A stretch of DNA of 7,568 nt from DASYSL01 sp036003365 (GTDB taxonomy: Bacteria; Eisenbacteria; RBG-16-71-46; DASYSL01): assembly GCA_036003365.1 (NCBI GenBank), contig DASYSL010000195.1, positions 1-7,568 on the forward strand, written 5' to 3'. The translations under genes and the position numbers were made by a program. Shown here one piece after another: positions 1-4,738 of this stretch (position 1 is the stretch's first letter; every line of letters starts with the position of its first letter). The notes under the pieces were generated by a model. That model ran no database searches, had not been told where the DNA came from, and was given only the letters and a program-made list of their open reading frames with translations.

Positions 1-1
1 C

Positions 2-100
2 GGCACGCGCTGGCTCGGCGCCATCACGCCGCTCGGCGGCCTGTGTCTGCTCGCAGGCTGGCTGGCTTTGGCCTGGAAGCTGGCGCGAATGAAGACTTAG
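2..100 (+). CDS. DUF423 family membrane protein, C-terminal fragment
   Basis: This is the last 32 codons of a gene that begins left of the window; it ends at TAG 98-100. The visible tail contains the stretch GTRWLGAITPLGG, followed by a hydrophobic helix of about 18 residues (LCLLAGWLALAWKL) and a short basic end (ARMKT). The RWLGAITPxGG motif followed by a final transmembrane helix is what I know from the C-terminus of the small inner-membrane DUF423/YgdD family (usually about 120-130 aa with four helices). The biochemical role of this family is not established. The gene converges on the minus-strand lipoprotein gene, with only 30 bases between the two stop codons. The family call rests on a short fragment and is fairly but not fully secure. 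Confidence 0.75.
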   Translation, partial: GTRWLGAITPLGGLCLLAGWLALAWKLARMKT

Positions 101-130
101 GAATTCTTCATGCCGCGCTTTCTTTCGGCG

Positions 131-784
131 TCAACGCTCAAATGCTTTGACATATCCCCATGTGGTGCGGACAACGGGTACTGGCATTTCACAAAATGAA
201 ACTTCAAAGACTACGTCCGCCGGCTGTGGCGATGCCCCTCTCCCGAGTCCTAGGCATGAGAAAAACGGATGAATGATCCAGGCGTCGCCGTCCGGATAAG
301 CATTAGTTGAATCCGCCATCAGACTAAATACTCCAAGGCATGAAGGGTTCTCCTGTTTGATTGCGAATGCATACAGTCCTTTGTGTGGTAGGGGCAGGGG
401 CGGATCGAGAGAATAGATGACTGGCTTAGAGGTCGGGCCTGTCAGTGGCAACACGATTGTTTCCCCGTCCAAGAGAACGTTTGATGGATCAGGTACTCCC
501 GTGGAATCCACTCCCGTGATGAAGAGATGCATCCCAGTGTAGTTCTCTACATCGCTCGCCGGCCGCCAGACGGTGACGGACTGGACCAAAGTGTCCGGGG
601 CGTTGAACACTTGAGCGACTGAGCGCCCACTGAATGCACCGATGAATAGACGTGAACCGGTCGTATCGATCCCGACCGTTTTCGTCAGGCAATCTGAGCG
701 GCAACTAGAGAGAGGAAACAGACAAATCGCCCAGGCGAAAATGGCACCCGCCGCCCATACCCAAGAAGGTCTCTTCGTTTCCAT
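131..784 (-). CDS. putative lipoprotein of unknown function, lower G+C than its neighbours
   Basis: The protein has 217 aa when read from the ATG at 782-784. I prefer this start to the Met eight codons upstream (806-808), because it gives a normal lipoprotein signal: basic METKR, a hydrophobic core of residues 8-24, then lipobox L25-S-S-C28. The mature part is predicted mostly beta. Its order of elements (a F-APD segment, VxSVTVWRPAS, HLFITGVDSTGVPDPSNVLL, YSL-PPLPLPHKGLYAFAIK, then a polar NAYPDGDAWI segment) resembles the beta-sandwich plan of 'choice-of-anchor' secreted proteins, but I cannot assign a family. Four cysteines besides the lipid one (C32, C149, C177, C198) could form disulfides, as expected outside the cytoplasm. 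Base composition and codon choice (many A/T-ending codons) are clearly unlike the flanking genes, suggesting recent acquisition or weak codon selection. It lies 66 bases downstream of the other minus-strand lipoprotein gene. Confidence 0.72.
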   Translation of the reverse strand: METKRPSWVWAAGAIFAWAICLFPLSSCRSDCLTKTVGIDTTGSRLFIGAFSGRSVAQVFNAPDTLVQSVTVWRPASDVENYTGMHLFITGVDSTGVPDPSNVLLDGETIVLPLTGPTSKPVIYSLDPPLPLPHKGLYAFAIKQENPSCLGVFSLMADSTNAYPDGDAWIIHPFFSCLGLGRGASPQPADVVFEVSFCEMPVPVVRTTWGYVKAFER

Positions 785-792
785 GATCCAAC

Positions 793-798
793 ATTGTA
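793..798 (-). promoter_or_regulatory. possible -10 element of the 131-784 gene
   Basis: On the minus strand the hexamer TACAAT (5 of 6 to TATAAT) lies 8 bases before the preferred ATG at 784. Transcription would then start at or within a base or two of the start codon. No convincing -35 lies 16-18 bases upstream; a CTGACA at 824-829 is about 25 bases away, which is too far. The site supports the downstream ATG as the true start, but it could be chance. Confidence 0.35.
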
Positions 799-850
799 CC
801 GCTGGCATTAAGCGAGGGCGCAGCTGTCAGTTTGTTCTCGCTCTACAGGA

Positions 851-1402
851 TTAGATCCCGGTTGTGTCCCGAGCGTCCGTGGTGTCGCGCGCCGTCGAGT
901 CGCCGGCTAGCGAGCGCACCAGACGCCGCACCACGCTCGGATCCTCGACCCGCACCATGAGGGCGTGCTCGGGGCTTCGGCCGGCGACGAAGCCGGAGAG
1001 CAGCACGCGGCCGCTCCGGTCGGGCAGCTTCCAGCGCGCCATCAGGACGGCGCCGTCGTCGCGATTCTCGAAGGGCTCGCCGAAGGCCATGGTGAAGCGC
1101 CGCGTCTCGCGCATGAAGCTGCCGGGCGTGGCCTGCGTGGGATAGCGCGCCGTCCACGCCGCCAGCGATCCTTCATAGAAGAGGAAGGTTTCCTCGGCCA
1201 CGCGGCGGTCGCGCCCGGTGACGCGCAGCATGCCCGCGCTCTGCTCGGTCACCGTGCCGTGATCCTTGATCAGCGCCTCGCGCGCCTCGGCGTACGGCAT
1301 GCCGAGATGGACGGGCGGGAACTCCTCGGGCAAGCCGCTCGAGCGCGAGCAACCGGCGAGCGCCAGCAGCACCACCACGAGAAACCGCGCGCGACGCGTC
1401 AT
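851..1402 (-). CDS. putative lipoprotein of unknown function
   Basis: The protein has 183 aa from the ATG at 1400-1402; stop TAA at 851-853. The reading frame stays open upstream, but this Met is chosen because it begins a textbook lipoprotein signal: MTRRAR, hydrophobic core of residues 7-16, lipobox L15-A-G-C18. The mature part starts with a Ser/Gly-rich linker. It then has an HLGMPYAEAREAL helix (residues 32-44), strand-rich segments FLFYEGSLAAW (73-83) and VLMARWKLPD (119-128), and a helix with VEDPSVVRRLVRSL (152-165). The LGMPYAEAREAL plus short-strand pattern recalls BamE/SmpA-like lipoprotein folds, but that is only a resemblance and no family is assigned. The C-terminus carries a duplicated ARDTT (171-175, 177-181). 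A plausible sigma70-type promoter sits directly before the ATG. The gene is divergent from the flavin-reductase-like gene. Confidence 0.8.
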   Translation of the reverse strand: MTRRARFLVVVLLALAGCSRSSGLPEEFPPVHLGMPYAEAREALIKDHGTVTEQSAGMLRVTGRDRRVAEETFLFYEGSLAAWTARYPTQATPGSFMRETRRFTMAFGEPFENRDDGAVLMARWKLPDRSGRVLLSGFVAGRSPEHALMVRVEDPSVVRRLVRSLAGDSTARDTTDARDTTGI

Positions 1403-1408
1403 GGTCGC

Positions 1409-1437
1409 ATCTTCGGGAGCCGGGCCGGGTGGGTCAA
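1409..1437 (-). promoter_or_regulatory. sigma70-like promoter, leaderless arrangement, for the 851-1402 gene
   Basis: Read on the minus strand, TTGACC (1432-1437; 5 of 6 to TTGACA) is followed by exactly 17 bases and then GAAGAT (1409-1414; 3 of 6 to TATAAT). The ATG at 1402 begins only 6 bases after the -10, so the mRNA would have almost no leader. No Shine-Dalgarno is visible before the ATG. The element sits in the 64-base divergent gap shared with the flavin-reductase-like gene. Confidence 0.45.
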
Positions 1438-1450
1438 GAGCGCACTCGCC

Positions 1451-1459
1451 TGCTATCCT
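1451..1459 (+). promoter_or_regulatory. extended -10 promoter element of the flavin-reductase-like gene
   Basis: TGCTATCCT fits the extended -10 pattern TG-n-TAnnnT (hexamer TATCCT at 1454-1459). It ends 7 bases before the ATG at 1467, so transcription would begin at or next to the start codon. There is no purine-rich Shine-Dalgarno in the 7 bases between. A nearly identical element precedes the DUF2147 gene. The upstream half overlaps the divergent promoter at 1409-1437. Confidence 0.42.
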
Positions 1460-1466
1460 CCGCCGC

Positions 1467-2102
1467 ATGCAAATCGACATCGCCGAAGTCTCCCCCGGCC
1501 GCGCCTACCGCATGCTCATCTCGGCCATCGTGCCGCGGCCCATCGCCTTTGTCTCGACGCTCGCGGCCGACGGGCAGCGCAACCTGGCGCCGTTCTCCTT
1601 TTTCATGGGCGTGACCTCGCAGCCGCTGACGCTCGCGATCTCCGTTTTCCATCGCCAGGGCGGACCCAAGGACACGGCGGCGAACATTCTCGAGACCGGC
1701 GAGTTCGTGGTGAACGCGTCCACCGAGGAGCTGGCCGAGCGCGTGGCGCTGGCGAGCGGCGATTACGCGCGCGCCTACGATGAGTTCGCGCTCACCGGCC
1801 TCACGCCCGCGCCCTGCGAGCGGGTGCGGCCGCCGCGCGTGGCCGAGTCGCCGTGGAGTCTCGAGTGTCGCCTGCATCGCTCGATGGTGATCGGCGAGCC
1901 GCCGCAGGCCTCGCACCTCATCGTGGGCGAGGTGGTGTTCGCGCACGTGCGCGACGACTTGTGGGCCGAGGGCATGATCGACGCCGAGAAGCTCCATCCG
2001 CTGGCGCGTCTCGGCGCCAACCAGTACGCCACGCTGGGCCGCGTGGTCGCCATCGATCGCCCCAAGGTCGACGAGCAGGGCCGGCCGCTCGAGCACGAGT
2101 AG
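1467..2102 (+). CDS. flavin reductase-like FMN-binding protein (DIM6/NTAB type)
   Basis: The protein has 211 aa, stop TAG at 2100-2102. It matches the flavin reductase-like domain family (PF01613). The segment RMLISAIVPRPIAFVST (residues 15-31) is the usual N-terminal FMN-phosphate region. It is followed by NLAPFSFFMGVTSQPLTLAISV (39-60), the strand pair that packs on the flavin, then KDTAANILETGEFVVN (68-83) and, near the end, HPLARLGANQYATLGR (177-192). Family members are soluble split-barrel proteins that bind FMN and often reduce it with NAD(P)H, supplying a partner oxygenase or acting on small substrates. No partner oxygenase is in the window, so the substrate is unknown. The ATG at 1467 is chosen over the open upstream frame because homologous sequence starts just after it and a -10 element lies directly upstream. 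Confidence 0.9.
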   Translation: MQIDIAEVSPGRAYRMLISAIVPRPIAFVSTLAADGQRNLAPFSFFMGVTSQPLTLAISVFHRQGGPKDTAANILETGEFVVNASTEELAERVALASGDYARAYDEFALTGLTPAPCERVRPPRVAESPWSLECRLHRSMVIGEPPQASHLIVGEVVFAHVRDDLWAEGMIDAEKLHPLARLGANQYATLGRVVAIDRPKVDEQGRPLEHE

Positions 2103-2104
2103 TC

Positions 2105-2118
2105 TGCTAGGCTCGGAG
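2105..2118 (+). promoter_or_regulatory. extended -10-like element and close-set GGAG before the DUF2147 gene
   Basis: TGCTAGGCT (2105-2113) repeats the TGCTA--CT pattern found before the flavin-reductase-like gene, and its hexamer TAGGCT ends 8 bases before the ATG at 2122. A GGAG (2115-2118) lies only 3 bases before the ATG, closer than usual for a ribosome site. Either a near-leaderless promoter or a weak ribosome site within a two-gene operon would explain the sequence. Confidence 0.35.
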
Positions 2119-2121
2119 AAC

Positions 2122-2616
2122 ATGAAGCTCGGACTCGTCCTCACCCTTTTGCTCCTGCCGGTCGTGGCGCCGCTCGCGGCGCACGCCACCGCGCCCATCG
2201 ACGGCTTGTGGCTCGTGCAGGAGAAGGACGCGCACATTCGCATTGGGATGTTCCATGGCGCGCGCGTCGGACGCGTCGTGTTCGTGCGCGATTCGCTCGA
2301 CGCCTCAGGCCACCTGCGCCACGATCGCAAGAATCCCAATCCGGCCCTGCGCGACCACGTCATGCGCGATCTGGTGATCGTGAGCGCGCTTGCCCCTACG
2401 TCGAGCGACAGCACGCACTGGAAGGCGAAGGTCTACGATCCGAGGAGCGGCAAGACCTACTCGGCCAAGCTCTCGCTCCGCAGCCCGGACCGGCTCGACC
2501 TGCACGGCTATGTCGGCGTCTCGTTTCTGGGCCGCACCACGCACTGGACCCGGGTCCACGAGCCGCCGGCCGAGGACACCAAGCCCGGCCCCGCGCCCGC
2601 TTTGCACGCGAGGTGA
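2122..2616 (+). CDS. secreted DUF2147 family protein
   Basis: The protein has 164 aa, stop TGA 2614-2616. An N-terminal signal peptide is evident: M-K, hydrophobic LGLVLTLLLLPVVAPLA, and an AHA cleavage motif predicting cleavage after residue 22. The mature domain has the DUF2147 (PF09917) landmarks: GLW at residues 28-30, KNPNPALR (70-77), DLVIVSAL (83-90), VYDPRSGKTYSAKLSL (104-119) and the terminal GYVGVSFLGRTTHWTR (129-144). Family members are small periplasmic or exported beta-rich proteins of unsettled function. Here the usual Cys pair of the DxxC region is absent and replaced by the RHDRKNPNP segment. A proline-rich tail of about 18 residues follows the domain. The gene starts 19 bases after the flavin-reductase-like gene and may be co-transcribed with it, although its own -10-like element is present. 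Confidence 0.88.
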   Translation: MKLGLVLTLLLLPVVAPLAAHATAPIDGLWLVQEKDAHIRIGMFHGARVGRVVFVRDSLDASGHLRHDRKNPNPALRDHVMRDLVIVSALAPTSSDSTHWKAKVYDPRSGKTYSAKLSLRSPDRLDLHGYVGVSFLGRTTHWTRVHEPPAEDTKPGPAPALHAR

Positions 2617-2624
2617 AATGGTCT

Positions 2625-2818
2625 AGTTGGATTTGAGAGTCGGCGGCTTGAGTGCGTGTATTGCCGGGCAACCCGTCTTGAAACGGGTGCTCCCACTAAT
2701 AGAGTCGGGATTGCCGCGAACTCCGTCTGGCGCCTCTTGAACCACTGACGGGTTCGCGGGCCTGTGGGTGGGCGCGGCCTTCGAGTCGACCACTTCCAGC
2801 CTAAGTAACGATCCAACT
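2625..2818. repeat. structured ~194-bp element with 8-bp terminal inverted repeat
   Basis: The element is bounded by AGTTGGAT (2625-2632) and its exact complement ATCCAACT (2811-2818). Inside it, ACCCGT-CTTGAA-ACGGGT (2671-2688) forms a 6-bp hairpin. CCGCGAAC plus CCGTC (2714-2727, single bulged T at 2722) pairs with GACGGGTTCGCGG (2747-2759) to make a 13-bp stem with a 19-base loop. The hexamer GAGTCG occurs three times (2637, 2702, 2783). This could be a structured RNA, a leader-type regulator, or a small non-autonomous mobile element (MITE-like). No target-site duplication is visible at its ends and no T-run follows either hairpin. The strand of any transcript is unknown. Confidence 0.4.
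2714..2759. other. 13-bp bulged hairpin in the intergenic element
   Basis: The left arm at 2714-2727 and right arm at 2747-2759 are fully complementary except for one bulged T (2722). The 19-base loop contains the palindrome GGCGCC (2729-2734). The left arm lacks the RYYYAAC core box of integron attC sites, and no tRNA cloverleaf can be built around the GGTTCG of the right arm. The hairpin is directly visible; its function is unknown. Confidence 0.5.
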
Positions 2819-2877
2819 GAAATTTGACTCTTGTCGCTCCTCCACGCCGCCCGGCACGAGTAGGGTCGGAGAAGGGA

Positions 2878-2919
2878 CATGCGCCGGAGCATGTCGAGCA
2901 TGCGCTGGCGCATGTTGAG
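2878..2919. repeat. two tandem 21-bp palindromic repeats (candidate operator pair)
   Basis: Two adjacent 21-base copies (2878-2898 and 2899-2919) match at 18 of 21 positions. Each copy begins with a near-perfect palindrome: 2878-2893 has CATGC and GCATG arms, and 2899-2914 is CATGCGC-TG-GCGCATG, a perfect 7-bp inverted repeat. Each palindrome is followed by TNGAG, so each copy also creates a TGT(C/T)GA at the junction (2892-2897, 2913-2918). The pair ends 15 bases before the -35 of the ECF42-type promoter. With a start site near 2968, the palindrome centres fall near -82 and -61, two helical turns apart. This is a typical layout for a dimeric DNA-binding activator, though no such regulator is in the window. 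Confidence 0.55.
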
Positions 2920-2934
2920 GGTTCATCAGGGCCA

Positions 2935-2961
2935 TGTCGAAATCGCCCCGGCTCGTTCGAC
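2935..2961 (+). promoter_or_regulatory. ECF42-type promoter of the DGPF-sigma operon
   Basis: TGTCGA (2935-2940), a 17-base spacer, then CGAC (2958-2961). ECF42 sigma factors are described as recognising a TGTCGA -35 and a CG(A/T)C -10 upstream of DGPF-protein genes, so both boxes and a suitable spacing are present directly before the DGPF gene and its ECF42 sigma factor. Transcription is expected to begin near 2968, leaving a leader of about 50 bases with a strong Shine-Dalgarno. The match implies positive autoregulation of the operon. The motif is recalled from the literature rather than computed here. Confidence 0.7.
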
Positions 2962-3004
2962 GTGTAGGTGAAGGCGGGATGGACCCGCCGCCACCGAACC
3001 CAAG

Positions 3005-3010
3005 AAGGAG
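3005..3010 (+). promoter_or_regulatory. strong Shine-Dalgarno (AAGGAG) for the DGPF gene
   Basis: AAGGAG ends 7 bases before the ATG at 3018, an optimal spacing. This fixes the start at 3018, because the in-frame ATG at 2934 would have to initiate inside the promoter. It is the only strong ribosome site seen before a gene in the window. Confidence 0.8.
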
Positions 3011-3017
3011 ATCCGTC

Positions 3018-3443
3018 ATGCGCTTCATGGTCATCGTCAAAGCCAGCAAGAACTCCGAGGCCGGCGCCATGCCGAGCGAGCAGCTCCTCAAGGAGATGGG
3101 CGCCTACAACGAGCAGCTCGCCAAGGCCGGCGTCATGCTCGCGGGCGAAGGGCTCCATCCCAGCTCGAAGGGCGCGCGCGTCCGCTTCTCGGGCACCAAG
3201 CGCTCCGTGATCGACGGACCGTTCGCCGAGACCAAGGAGCTGATCGCGGGCTATTGGATCTTCCAGGTGCGCTCGCTCGAGGAAGCCATCGAGTGGGTCA
3301 AGCGCGCGCCCAATCCCATGCCGGGCGAGGATTCGGAGATCGAAATCCGGCAGATCTTCGAAGCCGAGGACTTCGGCAAGGAGTTCACGCCCGAGCTGCG
3401 CGCGCAGGAAGACCGCATCCGCGAGGAGATCGCGAAGAAGTAG
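3018..3443 (+). CDS. YCII-related DGPF-domain protein
   Basis: The protein has 141 aa, stop TAG 3441-3443. It belongs to the YCII-related / DGPF family (PF03795): MRFMVIVKAS at the N-terminus, the middle GVMLAGEGLHPSSKGARVRF (residues 38-57), the signature DGPFAETKELIAGYWIFQV (66-84) and LEEAIEWVKRAPNP (87-100). These are small cytosolic ferredoxin-fold proteins, usually dimeric, related to E. coli YciI; most have no proven activity. Genes of this kind are the characteristic partners and targets of ECF42 sigma factors, and the downstream gene is exactly that. The acidic and charged C-terminal helix (residues 115-141) extends past the core domain. Strong Shine-Dalgarno and an ECF42-type promoter precede it, so it is likely expressed to a higher level than the sigma factor. 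Confidence 0.93.
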   Translation: MRFMVIVKASKNSEAGAMPSEQLLKEMGAYNEQLAKAGVMLAGEGLHPSSKGARVRFSGTKRSVIDGPFAETKELIAGYWIFQVRSLEEAIEWVKRAPNPMPGEDSEIEIRQIFEAEDFGKEFTPELRAQEDRIREEIAKK

Positions 3444-3462
3444 GCGCGCTTGAACGCGCGCC
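3443..3462 (+). other. 7-bp GC hairpin between the DGPF and sigma factor genes
   Basis: GGCGCGC (3443-3449) pairs perfectly with GCGCGCC (3456-3462) across a six-base loop TTGAAC. It begins on the last base of the DGPF stop codon and lies in the 44-base gap before the sigma factor ATG. No T-run follows, so it is not a classical terminator. It could attenuate read-through or protect the 3' end of the DGPF message, lowering sigma factor output relative to the DGPF protein. Confidence 0.5.
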
Positions 3463-3487
3463 TGCGATGCGTTAGTCGGTTGCTTCC

Positions 3488-4738
3488 ATGGCGACCGACA
3501 CGCGGCGCGCGATCGAGGCGGCCTTTCGCATCGAGTCGCCCCGGCTGATCGCGGGGCTGACGCGACTCGTGCGCGACGTCGGCCTGGCGGAAGATCTCGC
3601 TCAGGACGCACTCGTGGCCGCGCTCGCCCAGTGGCCGGAGTCAGGCGTGCCGGAGAACCCGGGCGCCTGGCTCATGACCACGGCCAAGCGCCGCGCCATC
3701 GATCACCTGCGCCACACGAAGATGGCCGAGACCAAGCACCAGGCCCTGGGGCGCGAGATGGACAACGCCCCCGCGCCCGATCTCGACGCCGCGCTCGACG
3801 ACGACATCGGCGACGATCTCCTGCGCCTCGTGTTCATCGCCTGCCATCCCATCCTCGGCACGGAGGCGCGCGTGGCGCTGACGCTCCGCCTCTTGGGCGG
3901 GCTCACCACGGCTGAGATCGCGCGCGCCTTCTTGACCTCGGAGGCCACGGTGGCGCAGCGCATCGTGCGCGCCAAGCGCACGCTGGCCGAGGCGCATGTG
4001 CCCTTCGAGGTGCCGCGAGCCGAAGAGCGCGCCGCCCGCCTCGAAGCCGTGCTCGAGGTGATCTATCTGATCTTCAACGAAGGCTACTCGGCCACGGCGG
4101 GCGAGGACTGGATGCGCCCCGCGCTGTGCGAAGAGGCGCTGCGTCTGGTACGCGTGCTGGCAGGCCTCGCACCTGAAGAGCCGGAAGTGCACGGTCTCGC
4201 CGCCCTGCTCGAGATTCAGGCCTCGCGCGCGGCGGCGCGCACCGATGCGCAGGGCGAGCCCATCCTTCTCCTGGATCAAAACCGCGCCCGCTGGGACGGA
4301 CTCCTGATCGCCCGCGGTCTGGCGGCGCTCGAGCGCGCTCACGCGCTCACGGATCGCCCGGGGCCGTACGCGCTCCAGGCCGAGATCGCCGCCTGCCATG
4401 CCCGCGCGCGCGTCGCCGCCGACACCGATTGGCAACGCATCGCCGCCCTCTACGACGAGCTGGCGCTCGTCTCGCCTTCGCCGGTGGTCGATCTCAACCG
4501 CGCCGTCGCGCACGGCATGGCGTTCGGGCCGGAGCAAGGCCTCCTGCTCGCCGACCGCCTCGAGAAACATCCGGCGCTCGCCGCGTACCACCTGCTGCCG
4601 GCCACGCGCGCCGAATTCCTGAGCCAGATGGGAAAACGCGAGGAGGCGCGCGCCGAGTGGCGACGCGCCGCCTCGCTGACGCACAACGAGCGGGAGAAGA
4701 AGTTGTTGCTGGAGCGAGCCCGAGCGCTGGCCGACTAA
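3488..4738 (+). CDS. ECF42-type sigma factor with C-terminal TPR-like extension
   Basis: The protein has 416 aa, roughly twice the length of a minimal ECF sigma factor. The sigma2 region spans about residues 8-76 (VGLAEDLAQDALVAAL, then ENPGAWLMTTAKRRAIDHLR, the promoter -10 recognition helix). The sigma4 region spans about 108-167 with the helix-turn-helix GLTTAEIARAFLTSEATVAQRI (138-159). The remaining 240 residues are an alpha-helical TPR-like extension with family hallmarks YLIFNEGYSAT (193-203), LLLDQNRARWD (260-270), PYALQAEIAACHA (293-305) and SPVVDLNRAVA (331-341). In ECF42 proteins this extension is reported to be needed for activity and replaces a conventional anti-sigma factor; none is encoded here. 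The ATG at 3488 is the only start after an in-frame stop at 3473. No good Shine-Dalgarno is visible, so translation may be weak. The stop overlaps the convergent M56 gene by 4 bases. Confidence 0.93.
   Translation: MATDTRRAIEAAFRIESPRLIAGLTRLVRDVGLAEDLAQDALVAALAQWPESGVPENPGAWLMTTAKRRAIDHLRHTKMAETKHQALGREMDNAPAPDLDAALDDDIGDDLLRLVFIACHPILGTEARVALTLRLLGGLTTAEIARAFLTSEATVAQRIVRAKRTLAEAHVPFEVPRAEERAARLEAVLEVIYLIFNEGYSATAGEDWMRPALCEEALRLVRVLAGLAPEEPEVHGLAALLEIQASRAAARTDAQGEPILLLDQNRARWDGLLIARGLAALERAHALTDRPGPYALQAEIAACHARARVAADTDWQRIAALYDELALVSPSPVVDLNRAVAHGMAFGPEQGLLLADRLEKHPALAAYHLLPATRAEFLSQMGKREEARAEWRRAASLTHNEREKKLLLERARALAD
4735..4738. other. overlapping stop codons of convergent genes
   Basis: The sequence CTAA serves both genes: TAA (4736-4738) ends the sigma factor on the plus strand, and CTA (4735-4737), read as TAG on the minus strand, ends the M56/HEAT gene. 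No room exists for an intergenic terminator, so transcripts must overlap or end inside the opposing gene. Confidence 0.9.

Larger units (their letters stand above)
2617..3017. other. 401-base intergenic region without a convincing gene
   Basis: Open frames here lack coding character and are interrupted or overlap regulatory sequence. The left two thirds (about 2617-2830) look less G+C-rich than the neighbouring genes and hold the structured inverted-repeat element described separately. The right third holds the tandem palindromes (2878-2919), the ECF42-type promoter (2935-2961) and the leader of the DGPF gene with its Shine-Dalgarno. No intrinsic terminator with a T-run is visible after the DUF2147 stop. 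Confidence 0.7.

Noticed and set aside
101..130. Bidirectional terminator between the two convergent genes at the left edge
   Set aside because: The best stem is only four base pairs (GCCG 112-115 with CGGC 126-129), with no clean T-run on either side.
785..808. Upstream Met (806-808) as start of the 131-784 lipoprotein
   Set aside because: It would place eight residues including a Cys before the basic start of the signal peptide, and has no ribosome site; the ATG at 784 begins a standard lipoprotein signal.
965..1783. Plus-strand open frame of 272 codons
   Set aside because: Overlaps the lipoprotein gene on the other strand and the flavin-reductase-like gene in another frame; product is low-complexity and Arg-rich.
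1434..2414. Minus-strand open frame of 326 codons
   Set aside because: Antisense to the flavin-reductase-like and DUF2147 genes, both of which have recognisable families; the product shows only Arg/His/Gly-rich shadow composition.
2671..2688. Intrinsic terminator for the DUF2147 gene
   Set aside because: The hairpin has only 6 bp and is followed by GCTCCCACT rather than a T-run.
2714..2762. Integron attC site or tRNA T-arm suggested by the bulged hairpin and GGTTCG
   Set aside because: The arms do not carry RYYYAAC/GTTRRRY boxes, no integrase or cassette array is present, and no cloverleaf with an acceptor stem and anticodon arm can be drawn.
2934..3017. Upstream in-frame ATG extension of the DGPF protein
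   Set aside because: The ATG at 2934 overlaps the predicted -35 box, and the added residues are Pro/Arg-rich and not part of the family. The strong Shine-Dalgarno points to 3018.
2508..3611. Minus-strand open frame of 367 codons crossing the intergenic region
   Set aside because: It spans the ends of two plus-strand genes and the regulatory region, and shows no domain or signal. The long frame reflects G+C bias.
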